Below are positions 33,602-42,733 of a stretch of DNA of 42,972 nucleotides, in pieces. Source of the DNA: Bacillota bacterium (GTDB lineage: Bacteria; Bacillota; Clostridia; Peptostreptococcales; Anaerovoracaceae); NCBI GenBank assembly GCA_022769485.1, contig JALEJU010000004.1, positions 1 through 42,972 on the forward strand, read 5' to 3'. A program made the translations under genes and the position numbers. The notes under the pieces are model-generated. The model had not been told where the DNA came from, made no database searches, and saw only the letters and a program-made list of their open reading frames with translations. The first letter of the stretch is position 1. Every line of letters begins with the position of its first letter.

Positions 33602-34378
33602 ATGAGAAAAAATGATTTTATGTGCATTAATAATGTGATTTATCAAATTTATAATGTTTCTGATTTTCGTGAAATGAGAACAATTGTACTTTCTTTGCTT
33701 CGCACATTGATTCCGAATTCTGCTGCCAGCTTCATGCTGGCGGATCACACTTCTTCTGCAAATTTGCTTTGCGATCCGGTATGTTTTCCGGCTTCTTTTA
33801 TGGATGGAGAAAATAAGTATATGACCATCGAAGAAAAGGATTACAGTCGCTGGATGTTGTTTAATAACAAGGCGATGGTAATAAAGGAAACGGAGCTTCT
33901 TCCGGAGGAGGAGCGCATGCAGAGCACCTTATACAAGGAATACTTTGCTCCCTATAATCTGCATTACGGTGTGAATATGAGCATTGCGGATAACAATGAG
34001 TTGCTTGGTATGCTGAGTTTATACCGACAGAAGAACGAAGGGGATTTTACAGATGAAGAGGTATTTATGCTGAGATGCATCGGCGAGCACTTAAACGCCC
34101 GGTTTTATAACGAATATATGCAGACCAGCGCCAGCGGCACCGAGGACGCGGAGCTGATGATTCGTTTAGCCAACGAATATGGCTTGACAGGCAGAGAGGT
34201 AGAGGTTTTGCTCCTGATTTTCAATGATTTTTCAAATGACGAAATTGCGGCGAGACTTTGCATCAGCACAAACACGCTGAAAAAACATTTGCAGAATTTG
34301 TACCGAAAAGTCGGCGCTTCCAGCCGATGGGAGTTGATGTCCTTAAAATTGTCCAAAACATCGGGAAATCACCGATGA
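33602..34378 (+). CDS. LuxR-type transcription regulator with GAF-like sensor
   Basis: A 258-aa regulator. Residues ~10-180 resemble a GAF-type sensory domain (ASFMLADHTSSANLL, the MSIADNNELLGMLSLYR strand pair and FTDEEVFMLRCIGEHLNAR helix typical of its end). The C-terminal ~60 residues are a LuxR/GerE helix-turn-helix: YGLTGREVEVLLLIFNDFSNDEIA, then LCISTNTLKKHLQNLYRKVGA. No phosphate-acceptor domain is present, so a ligand or redox signal is likely. The gene is monocistronic (a terminator follows at 34426). What it controls is unknown; the adjacent DUF2975-like gene has its own operator. Confidence 0.9.
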   Translation: MRKNDFMCINNVIYQIYNVSDFREMRTIVLSLLRTLIPNSAASFMLADHTSSANLLCDPVCFPASFMDGENKYMTIEEKDYSRWMLFNNKAMVIKETELLPEEERMQSTLYKEYFAPYNLHYGVNMSIADNNELLGMLSLYRQKNEGDFTDEEVFMLRCIGEHLNARFYNEYMQTSASGTEDAELMIRLANEYGLTGREVEVLLLIFNDFSNDEIAARLCISTNTLKKHLQNLYRKVGASSRWELMSLKLSKTSGNHR

Positions 34379-34425
34379 GAATTTGGCTTTTCCGATAAAG
34401 GTGGTTCCTGGATTCCGATAGAAAG

Positions 34426-34460
34426 ACCGTCAAACTCAATACGAGATTGGCGGTTTTATT
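34426..34460 (+). terminator. Rho-independent terminator of the LuxR-type gene
   Basis: Accgtcaaactc (34426-34437) pairs with gagattggcggt (34443-34454), one mismatch and one G-U, loop of 5, followed by tttattta. Confidence 0.75.
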
Positions 34461-34513
34461 TATGGCTGACAGTTTTGATCTTTGTCTTTGATGCTTTACG
34501 ATAAACTTAAATA

Positions 34514-34591
34514 ATTTAACGATTATCATAAAATATGACTTGACAATAAAAAGCGGAAGCAGTACACTTTATTTAACGATAATCGTTAAAT
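34514..34591 (+). promoter_or_regulatory. Two palindromic operator sites around a promoter
   Basis: Atttaacgat-a-atcgttaaat at 34571-34591 is a perfect 10-bp inverted repeat about a single base. A second copy with two changes lies at 34514-34534 (atttaacgat-t-atcataaaat). They flank the promoter TTGACA (34540-34545) and TACACT (34563-34568), with the perfect site at the predicted start of transcription. This is the arrangement expected for a dimeric repressor, possibly the XRE protein at 35374-35601. Confidence 0.8.
34540..34568 (+). promoter_or_regulatory. Promoter of the DUF2975-like operon
   Basis: Perfect TTGACA (34540-34545), 17-base spacer, TACACT (34563-34568), 52 bases ahead of the start codon. 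Framed by the two palindromic sites. Confidence 0.7.
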
Positions 34592-34620
34592 ATTTTACGT
34601 TATGCATAGGAGGTAACGCA

Positions 34621-35358
34621 ATGAACAGTTCAACCCTGAGAAAGGTCAATCAATTTGGAAAAATCGGAAATATTATTATTACAGTAATGCTTGTGCTGAT
34701 AATTATAATTACGATTGTCATTGCAGGTGTTACCGTTTTCCTTTCCAATGTTCCGGAAGACGCTGCAGTTGTAAGTGTGACAGGCAATGCGAAAATCAGT
34801 GTAGATGATAAATATTTTGAAATGATTTGGAATCATTTATCGGAAGAAGCTTCATATACGAGCAGTGATGAACCAACCTCTTTTTTACCGCTTGAAGACG
34901 AAAACATGCAGGTTAAATTTTCTCTGTATAATCAGGATTTTACGTCGGCTGCAATTCGTTCGGAGGATAATCAAAAGACCATAGAAGCAACAACCGACAC
35001 ATTCACTTATCAATTGGGAGACTTTGTTGCAGTGCTGATTTGCAGCGTCGTTTTCTTGGCATCTGTAATTGTATCGCTGTTTATGCTCAGAAAACTTTTT
35101 AAAGAATTTGCGAAGTGTGAATCCCCATTTTCGGAAAATATTGTAAAGAAAATGCATTTTTTCAGCATTTCCCTGATTCCCCTTGCAGTTTTTTCATCCG
35201 TTTCAGAAACTATTGCAGGTTCTTTCCTCAACCCAGAACAAAACGTAAGTGTTTGCGTGCAGTGGGGTGTCATTATTGCGTTTGTTGTCGCTTTCTGCAT
35301 GGGCACCATATTTAAATACGGCGCTCAGCTGCAGCGCGAATCTGATGAAACTCTGTAA
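34621..35358 (+). CDS. DUF2975-like membrane protein
   Basis: A 245-aa integral membrane protein. The first helix (IGNIIITVMLVLIIIITIVIAG, ~13-38) is followed by an extracytoplasmic region of ~90 residues, then helices at ~140-160, 185-205 and 215-235. The block LRKLFKEFAKCESPFSENIVKKM is the conserved linker of DUF2975 membrane proteins, which are almost always encoded next to a small YozG-type regulator, as here. AGGAGGT (34608-34614) fixes the ATG at 34621. Function of the family is unknown; the extracytoplasmic segment is longer than in many members. Confidence 0.8.
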   Translation: MNSSTLRKVNQFGKIGNIIITVMLVLIIIITIVIAGVTVFLSNVPEDAAVVSVTGNAKISVDDKYFEMIWNHLSEEASYTSSDEPTSFLPLEDENMQVKFSLYNQDFTSAAIRSEDNQKTIEATTDTFTYQLGDFVAVLICSVVFLASVIVSLFMLRKLFKEFAKCESPFSENIVKKMHFFSISLIPLAVFSSVSETIAGSFLNPEQNVSVCVQWGVIIAFVVAFCMGTIFKYGAQLQRESDETL

Positions 35359-35373
35359 TTAGAGGAGCTGGGT

Positions 35374-35601
35374 ATGGGACATATTGTATTAAGACTTGAC
35401 AGGGTTATGGCAGATAGAAAAATGAGCCTTAATGAATTATCCGAAAAAGTAGGGGTGGCAAACGTAAACCTTTCAAAGATGAAAAACGGCAGAATCAGCG
35501 CCATACGTTTTACCACATTAGCGGCAATCTGCGAGGTGCTGCATTGTCAGCCGGGAGATATTTTGGAATATGACCCCTCACCGGCAGATGAAAAAGTTTA
35601 A
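35374..35601 (+). CDS. YozG-like XRE regulator
   Basis: A 75-aa Cro/C1-type DNA-binding protein. The helix-turn-helix is MSLNELSEKVGVANVNLSKM, and the end, LAAICEVLHCQPGDILEYDP, is typical of YozG-type regulators. AGAGGAG lies a few bases before the ATG, 15 bases after the upstream stop, so it is the second gene of the DUF2975-like operon and the likely binder of the ATTTAACGAT palindromes. Confidence 0.92.
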   Translation: MGHIVLRLDRVMADRKMSLNELSEKVGVANVNLSKMKNGRISAIRFTTLAAICEVLHCQPGDILEYDPSPADEKV

Positions 35602-35671
35602 GGGAACAACGAAAAAAGCAAATAAAATAGGAATTGACACAGGATTCGGCTTTTATTTCCGAGCCTTAGTG

Positions 35672-35718
35672 CAAAAAGGATACGGCGCAATTCTCTTTTC
35701 GGAATTGCGCCGTATCCT
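35672..35718 (-). terminator. Terminator of the MATE gene (perfect 17-bp stem)
   Basis: Aggatacggcgcaattc (35677-35693) and gaattgcgccgtatcct (35702-35718) are exact complements around an 8-base loop. On the minus strand the stem is followed by ttttt (35677-35673), so it terminates the MATE transcript; on the plus strand no T-run follows. Confidence 0.85.
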
Positions 35719-35806
35719 GTACAAAATACTTCCTCACGCAGTATTACTGTCGGGTAGCAGCCGTTTTTCACTTGATGAAACTGTTTTTCTAAAATCACAA
35801 AGTTAG

Positions 35807-37216
35807 CTACATAGCAGGAAGCTTTTTTTCGCCGTTTCCCAAGTGTTTGATTTCCTTTTTGTAGATGTATACCAGGAAAAGCAGACAGATAAGCACGGAA
35901 GCGATCTCTGACAGCGGGAAGGCCAGCCAGACCCGGTTGACGCCGAATTGCTGCGCAAGCAGATAAGCCAGAGGCAGGATAAAAAACAACTGTCTGGCCA
36001 AGGAAATGATCAGGCTGAGGACGCCGTGGCCGGTAGCCTGAAACAAGGTAGAGCAACTGATCCCAAATGCTGCGGGGATAAAGCAGATGCTGATAAGCCG
36101 AAGGGCGTTGAGGCCGATTTCCATCATCTGATCCGATGCGTCAAAAAGCATGAGCAGAGGACCGGGGAGAAGCTGGAACAGCAGGAAACCGAAAAACATG
36201 ATGCCCAGACAGGCCAGCAATCCCAATTTAAATGTTTTTATAACTCTGGATTTATTTTTCGCTCCGAAGTTATATCCAACCAGAGGCATAACCCCTTGAT
36301 TCAAACCGAAAACCGGCATGAAAACAAAGGACTGTAATCGGAAATAAGCGCCCAAAACCGCAACGGCAGTGGAGGAAAAGGAGATCAGAATCGCATTTAA
36401 ACCTACCAGCATAACAGATCCGATGGCCTGCATCAAAATGGCGGGGAAGCCAACTGCGTAAATTTCTTTCACTGTTTGTCCATGGAAACGGAAGCCTTTC
36501 AGCGAGATTTTTACGGCATGTTCCTGTTTCATCCAAAGGCCTACGGCAACGCACAGTCCGATAAACTGGCTGATGATCGTTGCCAGTGCGGCACCCAGGA
36601 CTTCCAGCCGGGGCAGACCGAAAAGGCCGAAGATTAAAATCGGATCCAGTACGATGTTTATCAAGCCTCCTGAAAGGCCGATGAACATGGGATAAATCAT
36701 ATTTCCTGTTGCCTGAAAAATCTTTTCTATTGTGGCACTGATAAAAACAAAAATAGAAAATGTTAAAATAACAGAGCAGTATTGAATTCCGTATTCCGAA
36801 ATAGACGGAACTTCGGAAAATGCCAGTATGTAAGGCTTAGAACCGAATATGCCGATGAGGGCAAAGACCAGCCCTCCTAAAACAGCCAATATAATGCCGT
36901 GGCTTGCGGCTCGGTCGGCAGCTTCCTGCATTCTGGCTCCCAAACGACGGGAAATCAGGGAATTCAATCCTACACCGGTACCGATGGCAACTGCGATGAT
37001 AAGAAATTGCAGCGGAAAGACCAGTGAGAGGGCGGACAGAGCGTCTTCGCTGATGTGGGCTACAAAGATGCTGTCTACGATGTTATAAAGTGCGTTGACC
37101 AGCATGGACAAAATAGCGGGAAGCGACATGGTGAACAGAAGCTTGCCGATGGGCTGTGTACCCATTTTGTTTTCTTTTTTTATTCCGGATTGTGTGTTGA
37201 TGTGTTCTTCTTTCAT
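35807..37216 (-). CDS. MATE family multidrug efflux transporter
   Basis: A 469-aa polytopic transporter with twelve predicted membrane helices in two MATE repeats; uses a Na+ or H+ gradient to expel drugs or toxic metabolites. The first repeat opens with LLFTMSLPAILSMLVNALYNIVDSIFV, a clear family start, followed by GTGVGLNSLISRRLG. The second contains AIGSVMLVGLNAILISFSSTAVAVLGAYFRLQSFVFMP and LNQGVMPLVGYNFGA, the hallmark MATE block. The best-spaced start is not certain: ATG 37216 has AAAGGA 14 bases upstream, and ATG at residue 18 is an alternative. Promoter and terminator are both visible, so it is its own unit. Confidence 0.95.
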   Translation of the reverse strand: MKEEHINTQSGIKKENKMGTQPIGKLLFTMSLPAILSMLVNALYNIVDSIFVAHISEDALSALSLVFPLQFLIIAVAIGTGVGLNSLISRRLGARMQEAADRAASHGIILAVLGGLVFALIGIFGSKPYILAFSEVPSISEYGIQYCSVILTFSIFVFISATIEKIFQATGNMIYPMFIGLSGGLINIVLDPILIFGLFGLPRLEVLGAALATIISQFIGLCVAVGLWMKQEHAVKISLKGFRFHGQTVKEIYAVGFPAILMQAIGSVMLVGLNAILISFSSTAVAVLGAYFRLQSFVFMPVFGLNQGVMPLVGYNFGAKNKSRVIKTFKLGLLACLGIMFFGFLLFQLLPGPLLMLFDASDQMMEIGLNALRLISICFIPAAFGISCSTLFQATGHGVLSLIISLARQLFFILPLAYLLAQQFGVNRVWLAFPLSEIASVLICLLFLVYIYKKEIKHLGNGEKKLPAM

Positions 37217-37252
37217 TTCTTAATTTATAATCCTTTCATCTTCTAACATTTC

Positions 37253-37281
37253 ATTATAACATTTATGGATATATTTTACAA
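37253..37281 (-). promoter_or_regulatory. Promoter of the MATE gene
   Basis: On the minus strand TTGTAA (37281-37276), 17-base spacer, perfect TATAAT (37258-37253) preceded by TGT, an extended -10. About 37 bases ahead of the start codon. Confidence 0.75.
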
Positions 37282-37409
37282 GTGAGCAAAACGCACACAG
37301 TAAATTTGACGAAAAAAAGAAAATGTACAGATTTAAATACAAAAATGAAGGGTATGTATAAAAAAGAGCGAAAAAATGTAAAGAGAAACTTTTCTTTTTG
37401 TATTTCTCA

Positions 37410-37418
37410 TGTTAGAAT
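37410..37418 (+). promoter_or_regulatory. Possible extended -10 for the activase-like gene
   Basis: TGTTAGAAT (37410-37418) fits TGn plus a -10 box. No good -35 is seen. It lies 53 bases ahead of the start at 37471. Confidence 0.4.
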
Positions 37419-37470
37419 TTAATGTGCTTGTGAAGAAAAAAGCAGGGTTTGCGAAAGGGATTTGTGATTT

Positions 37471-40400
37471 ATGAAACTTGGAATTGACATCGGCTCCACT
37501 ACCGTAAAACTGGTTATGCTGAATCATGAAAACCAGATTATATACAGCCGATACGAGCGCCATATGTCGAATATCTTTGAAAAGTTGGAAGAACTGATTC
37601 GGGAATTGTACGAGGAGTACCCGGAAGAATCCGTTTGCGTAATGGTTACGGGAAGCGGCGGATTGGCTTTGTCTCAGCTTTTGGGCTTGAGCTTTGAACA
37701 GGAAGTGGTTACCTGCAGTGCTGCGGTAGAAGCCTTGATTCCGGATACGGATGTGGTCATTGAGCTGGGCGGAGAAGACGCGAAGATCACGTTCTACGGC
37801 GCTGCTGTTGAGCAGCGGATGAACGGAACCTGCGCAGGAGGAACCGGTGCTTTTATTGATCAAATGGCAATCCTTCTAAACACAGACGCTGCGGGGTTGA
37901 ACGAGGCGTCTAAAAGGCATACTTTGATTTATCCGATTGCCGCTCGCTGCGGTGTGTTCGCGAAGACGGATATCCAACCTTTAATCAACGAAGGCGCATC
38001 TGTTGAGGATCTGGCTGCTTCTATTTTTCAGGCGGTAGTGAACCAGACTATCAGCGGGTTAGCCTGCGGAAGGACAATTAAGGGGAATGTCGCGTTTTTA
38101 GGCGGACCGCTTTCCTTCCTGTCAGAACTTCGGAAGCGTTTTATAGAAACTTTGGAATTGAGAAATGATCAAATAATTTTCCCGGAGAACGCTCAATATT
38201 ATGTAGCTGTCGGAGCAGCCCTGCTTTCCGGAAAAACAAAAGAAATCACGCTGCAAAGCTTGGTGGAGCGTCTGGACAGTACAGATCAAAAAGAATTGTC
38301 CGAAAGCAAGTTCTTAGAACCGCTTTTTCGTTCGAAAGAAGGTTATGAAGCGTTTTCGCAACGCCATAAACGGCATACAACGCCAAAAGGAGATTTAAGG
38401 CGGGCAGAGGGGGCTCTGTTTCTGGGTATTGACGCAGGCTCTACTACAACCAAAGCGGCTCTGATCGATGAGCAGGGCAGGTTGTTGTATTCTTTTTATC
38501 AGAATAACGAGGGAAAACCGCTGGAAGTGACCATGCAGCTGCTGAAGCAGCTTTATAAACAGCTTCCGGAGGGCGCATATATTGCAAAAGCCTGCGTAAC
38601 CGGTTACGGCGAAGGCCTGATAAAGACCGCATATAAACTGGATATAGGCGAAATCGAAACCATGGCGCATTATCGGGCTGCAGAGCAATTCCTGCCCGGC
38701 GTGGAATTCATTTTGGATATCGGCGGCCAGGATATGAAGTGCATGAGAATTAAAAACGGCGCAATTTACAATATCATGCTCAACGAGGCATGTTCTTCCG
38801 GCTGCGGATCCTTTATTGAAACTTACGCAAAGTCCGTAAACATGAGTGTTCAGGATTTTGCGAAAGAAGCGTTGCTGGCTGAAAATCCGGTGGATTTGGG
38901 TACCCGCTGTACTGTATTTATGAATTCTAAAGTAAAGCAGGCGCAGAAAGAAGGAGCTACCATCGGCGATATTTCCGCAGGGTTGTCCTATTCCGTTATA
39001 AAAAACGCATTATATAAGGTAATCAAGCTACGTAATCCCGATGAAGCAGGAGAAAAGATTGTGGTTCAGGGAGGAACCTTCCTGAATGATGCAGTTCTCC
39101 GCAGTATCGAACGGATTTTGGGAAGAGATGTAGTGCGCCCGGATATTTCCGGGATTATGGGGGCTTACGGAGCCGCGCTGTTGGCAAAAGACCGCTGTAA
39201 AGAAGGCGACGTCAGCAGCATTTTATCAGAAAGTGAATTACAGAGCTTTCAGGTCGTCAGCAACCATACTCGATGCGGCGCCTGTGAAAACAACTGCATG
39301 CTGACTATTAACCGTTTCAGTGACGGCAGTCGTTTTGTGACCGGAAACCGCTGCGAACGAGGTGCCGGAAAAGAAATCGAAGGCGCTGCGGTTCCTAATT
39401 TGTTTGCGTATAAATACAACAGGCTCTTTTCTTACGAGCCGTTAAGTGCAGCGGATGCGCCCCGGGGGGAAATCGGTATTCCCCGGGTTTTAAACATGTA
39501 TGAAAATTATCCGTTTTGGTTTACCTTCTTTACAAAACTTGGGTTCCGGGTAATTTTATCGCCGTCTTCTTCGAAAAAGCTGTATGAGGGCGGCATGGAA
39601 ACGATTTCCTCCGATACTGTGTGTTATCCGGCAAAGCTGGTTCACGGGCATGTGAAATGGCTGGTAAAGCAAGGGATAAAGACGATTTTTTATCCGGCCG
39701 TCAATTATGAAAATGCAGAGGATGCCGATGCCCAGAATCATTACAATTGTCCCATTGTAGCCACATATCCGGAAACCATCGGGGGGAATATGGATGATAT
39801 CTTTGCGGAAAACGGTGTAACATTTCTGCATCCGTTCCTGCCCTATGATAAAGATCGGCGTTTAGTCCGCCGTCTGTGCGAATTGTTTAAACCGTACGGT
39901 GTGAGGCATAAAGAGGTTTTTGAAGCAGTAAAGGCGGCAAGAGCGGAGGACGCCGCTTTTCATGAGGAAATTCAAAACAAGGGGCGGGAAGTTCTTCGGC
40001 AGATTGAGCGGGAAGGAACGAAAGGAATCGTTTTGGCCGGCCGGCCTTACCATTTAGATCCGGAAATAAATCATGGCATTGACAAACTGATTGCGTCCTT
40101 CGGTATGGCGGTGCTGACGGAGGATTCTGTAGCGCATCTGGTAACTTTGGAACGACCCGTTCGAATTTTGGATCAATGGATGTATCATTCCCGGCTTTAT
40201 CGAGCGGCGCAGCTGGTTGGAAGCCGGGATGACCTGGAAATGATTCAGCTGAATTCTTTCGGCTGCGGGCTGGATGCGGTAACCACGGATCAGGTAGAGG
40301 AACTTCTGCATGCCAGAAACAAACTGTATACGGTTTTGAAAATCGATGAAGGAGCGAATTTGGGCGCGGCTAAAATTCGAATCCGGTCGCTGCAGGCTGC

Positions 40401-41721
40401 TATGCGGGAGCGGGAAGAGAATCATGTAGTGCATAAAGAAGCGGAAACTGCTTTTCACCGGGCTGTTTTTGAAAAAGAGATGAAAGACTATACGATTCTG
40501 GTTCCGCAGATGTCACCGATTCATTTTCAGTTTATTGAAGCGGCGCTGGAGCAGGGCGGATATAAAGCGGTTCTGATGCCGTCGGTAGACAAGTGTGCCG
40601 TGGAAGAAGGCTTGAGATATGTAAATAATGATGCCTGTTATCCAACGATTGTGACACTGGGACAGATTATTCACGAATTGAAATCCGGAAAATACGATCT
40701 GCATCGGACTGCGGTTATCCTGTCGCAGACCGGGGGGCAGTGCCGAGCCAGTAATTACATCGCCTTGCTGCGGAAGGCTTTAGTGGATCTCAAAATGGAA
40801 TACGTTCCCATTATTTCTTTTAACTATGTGGGATTGGAAAGCAATCCCGGGTTTAAAATCTCTCTGCCCACTTTGGGGCGGCTGGGAATGGGAATGGTTT
40901 ACGGCGATGTATTGATGCGGGTGCTTTATGCCACCAGACCTTATGAACAGGAACCGGGCAGTGCCAACGCTTTGGCCGCAAAGTGGGCTAAGCGGGCATC
41001 AGAAACGATTAAAATGCCGAATTTTTTCCGGTTTAGAAAAGATATAGAGGAATTGGTGAAGGAATTTGATGAATTGCCGCTTTGCGACGTGAAGAAGCCG
41101 AAGGTGGGAATTGTAGGAGAAATTCTGGTGAAGTACCATCCTATGGCTAATAACGATATCGTAGGAGTAATTGAAAAAGAAGGCGGCGAAGCCGTGGTGC
41201 TGGATTTGCTGGACTTTTTCTTATACGGCATGTACAGCAAAGAGTACAACTATAAGGAACTTTCCGGTGATTTTAAAACGATGGCTTTGAATAAAATTTT
41301 CCTTTCTGCCGTTGAGAAGTTCCGCAATCATGCCAGAACCGTGCTGAATAGAAGCAAGCGATTCCGCGGGCCGGGACACATTTCTCATACAGCAGAAAAA
41401 GCGCAGAAAGTCACTTCACTGGGCAATCAGTGCGGTGAAGGCTGGCTTTTGACGGGGGAAATGGTGGAGCTGATTGACAGCGGTGTGCTGAATATTGTGT
41501 GTATGCAGCCTTTTGCCTGCTTGCCGAACCATGTGACCGGCAAAGGTATGTTAAAAGGACTGCGGAAATATAATCCCATGGTTAATATTGCGGCAATCGA
41601 TTATGATCCGGGCGCCAGCGATGTAAATCAGCTGAATCGGATTAAGCTGATGATGGCTACAGCATATAAAAATATGCGGAAGGAAGAGGAAAATCTTAAA
41701 AAATCGGAGCCGTTTGACTAA
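37471..41721 (+). CDS. Giant acyl-CoA dehydratase activase-like protein (double ASKHA)
   Basis: A 1416-aa protein related to the ATP-driven activators of 2-hydroxyacyl-CoA dehydratases (BadF/BadG/HgdC). Two ASKHA ATPase modules are in tandem: the first (~1-275) has [15 protein letters not shown] and [14 protein letters not shown]; the second (~310-580) has [26 protein letters not shown] and [15 protein letters not shown]. Then comes a Cys cluster (CGACENNC ... NRCERG, ~600-635), probably holding an iron-sulfur cluster, a DUF2229 region (~650-880), and an HgdB-like C-terminal part (~1000-1400) with [13 protein letters not shown] and [12 protein letters not shown]. Fused proteins of ~1400 aa are widespread in Clostridia; activator and presumed electron acceptor are thus on one chain. 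No dehydratase genes are adjacent. Confidence 0.92.
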   Translation: MKLGIDIGSTTVKLVMLNHENQIIYSRYERHMSNIFEKLEELIRELYEEYPEESVCVMVTGSGGLALSQLLGLSFEQEVVTCSAAVEALIPDTDVVIELGGEDAKITFYGAAVEQRMNGTCAGGTGAFIDQMAILLNTDAAGLNEASKRHTLIYPIAARCGVFAKTDIQPLINEGASVEDLAASIFQAVVNQTISGLACGRTIKGNVAFLGGPLSFLSELRKRFIETLELRNDQIIFPENAQYYVAVGAALLSGKTKEITLQSLVERLDSTDQKELSESKFLEPLFRSKEGYEAFSQRHKRHTTPKGDLRRAEGALFLGIDAGSTTTKAALIDEQGRLLYSFYQNNEGKPLEVTMQLLKQLYKQLPEGAYIAKACVTGYGEGLIKTAYKLDIGEIETMAHYRAAEQFLPGVEFILDIGGQDMKCMRIKNGAIYNIMLNEACSSGCGSFIETYAKSVNMSVQDFAKEALLAENPVDLGTRCTVFMNSKVKQAQKEGATIGDISAGLSYSVIKNALYKVIKLRNPDEAGEKIVVQGGTFLNDAVLRSIERILGRDVVRPDISGIMGAYGAALLAKDRCKEGDVSSILSESELQSFQVVSNHTRCGACENNCMLTINRFSDGSRFVTGNRCERGAGKEIEGAAVPNLFAYKYNRLFSYEPLSAADAPRGEIGIPRVLNMYENYPFWFTFFTKLGFRVILSPSSSKKLYEGGMETISSDTVCYPAKLVHGHVKWLVKQGIKTIFYPAVNYENAEDADAQNHYNCPIVATYPETIGGNMDDIFAENGVTFLHPFLPYDKDRRLVRRLCELFKPYGVRHKEVFEAVKAARAEDAAFHEEIQNKGREVLRQIEREGTKGIVLAGRPYHLDPEINHGIDKLIASFGMAVLTEDSVAHLVTLERPVRILDQWMYHSRLYRAAQLVGSRDDLEMIQLNSFGCGLDAVTTDQVEELLHARNKLYTVLKIDEGANLGAAKIRIRSLQAAMREREENHVVHKEAETAFHRAVFEKEMKDYTILVPQMSPIHFQFIEAALEQGGYKAVLMPSVDKCAVEEGLRYVNNDACYPTIVTLGQIIHELKSGKYDLHRTAVILSQTGGQCRASNYIALLRKALVDLKMEYVPIISFNYVGLESNPGFKISLPTLGRLGMGMVYGDVLMRVLYATRPYEQEPGSANALAAKWAKRASETIKMPNFFRFRKDIEELVKEFDELPLCDVKKPKVGIVGEILVKYHPMANNDIVGVIEKEGGEAVVLDLLDFFLYGMYSKEYNYKELSGDFKTMALNKIFLSAVEKFRNHARTVLNRSKRFRGPGHISHTAEKAQKVTSLGNQCGEGWLLTGEMVELIDSGVLNIVCMQPFACLPNHVTGKGMLKGLRKYNPMVNIAAIDYDPGASDVNQLNRIKLMMATAYKNMRKEEENLKKSEPFD

Positions 41722-41748
41722 CTCGGGGAGTCTGTGAAATAAAAAACA

Positions 41749-41777
41749 TTGTAACGGGAGATGTTCTGTGGTAAAAT
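41749..41777 (+). promoter_or_regulatory. Promoter of yebC
   Basis: TTGTAA (41749-41754), 17-base spacer, TAAAAT (41772-41777) with TGG upstream, an extended -10, followed by an AGGAGGG ribosome binding site. Confidence 0.7.
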
Positions 41778-41809
41778 AGATCGGATAAAAATTTAGGAGG
41801 GATTTACCT

Positions 41810-42541
41810 ATGGGTAGACACGGAACGATTGCTGGAAGAAAAGCAGCACAGGATTCAAAAAGAGCACAGATTTTCACTAAATATGCGAGAGCAATTACGG
41901 TAGCGGCGAAGGCTGGCGGAGATCCCGAATACAATATTACTTTAAAGAATGCAATTGAAAAAGCCAAGAGCATCAACATGCCCAACGACAATATTAAGCG
42001 GGCAATTCAGAAAGGCACCGGCGAACTGGCCGGCGAATCTTATGAAACGGGGAGTTTCGAGGGTTACGGAGCAGGCGGCGTTGCTGTTATTGTAGACGTT
42101 TTGACGGATAACAAAAATCGTACCACTGCAGCAATCAAGCACGCATTCGATAAATATAACGGTAACTTAGGTGTTCCCGGTTGTGTATCGTATATGTTTG
42201 ACCGGAAGGGGATTATTCTGGTTGAAAAGATTGACGCTATCGAAGAAGACGCTTTGATGGAGGCAGCTCTGGAAGCGGGTGCGGATGATTTTATCACCGA
42301 AGATGAGTATTTTGAAATTGTTACGGCTCCGGATGCTTTCAACGAAGTTTCGGAAGCGCTTCGCGGGGCGGGATATGAACTGCTGGAAGCGGATGTAGAG
42401 TATGTTCCCTCTATGGAAGCGACTCCCAATGAGCACGATCTGAAGAGCTTGAAAAAGATGATCGAAATCATGGAAGATAACGATGATGTGCAGAAGGTTT
42501 ATACCAACTGTGCGCTGCCTCTGGACGATGACGAAGAATAA
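41810..42541 (+). CDS. yebC: YebC/PmpR family protein
   Basis: A 243-aa member of the YebC/TACO1 family, described in various bacteria as a transcription regulator and, more recently, as a factor easing translation of proline-rich stretches. Family signatures: MGRHGTIAGRKAAQDSKRAQIF at the start, AKSINMPNDNIKRAI, GTGELAGESYETGSFEGYGAGGVAV, and NRTTAAIKHAFDKYNGNLG. The three-domain length is normal. It is transcribed alone and closed by a terminator. Confidence 0.96.
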   Translation: MGRHGTIAGRKAAQDSKRAQIFTKYARAITVAAKAGGDPEYNITLKNAIEKAKSINMPNDNIKRAIQKGTGELAGESYETGSFEGYGAGGVAVIVDVLTDNKNRTTAAIKHAFDKYNGNLGVPGCVSYMFDRKGIILVEKIDAIEEDALMEAALEAGADDFITEDEYFEIVTAPDAFNEVSEALRGAGYELLEADVEYVPSMEATPNEHDLKSLKKMIEIMEDNDDVQKVYTNCALPLDDDEE

Positions 42542-42574
42542 GGCAGATATAAACTGAAAATATAAGAACAAATG

Positions 42575-42606
42575 AAAAGCGCCTTTGCTGTAAAGGCGCT
42601 TTTTGT
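42575..42606 (+). terminator. Rho-independent terminator of yebC
   Basis: Aaaagcgccttt (42575-42586) pairs with aaaggcgctttt (42592-42603), loop of 5, then tgttg. Confidence 0.9.
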
Positions 42607-42666
42607 TGTTATAAGAAAACCCCGCGTTAGACGCGGGGTTCCGTGAATGCTATGCATTTGACCAGA

Positions 42667-42730
42667 AATCCTCCAATTCTTAAAATCAAAATGCGGTCTG
42701 CCAACTGCATTAAGTATAAGAAGGAGGATT
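42667..42730 (+). promoter_or_regulatory. Structured leader hiding the IS200 transposase ribosome binding site
   Basis: Aatcctcc (42667-42674) is complementary to ggaggatt (42723-42730), which contains the Shine-Dalgarno, and ttctt (42677-42681) pairs with aagaa (42718-42722). A further stem atgcggt/actgcat (42691-42697, 42704-42710) sits inside. IS200 of enterobacteria is known to keep transposase synthesis very low in this way. Confidence 0.75.
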
Positions 42731-42733
42731 AAC

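Noticed and set aside
35598..36056. 152-codon minus-strand frame overlapping the MATE 3' end and the XRE gene
   Set aside because: It is in another frame from the MATE protein, crosses the MATE terminator and has no family features.
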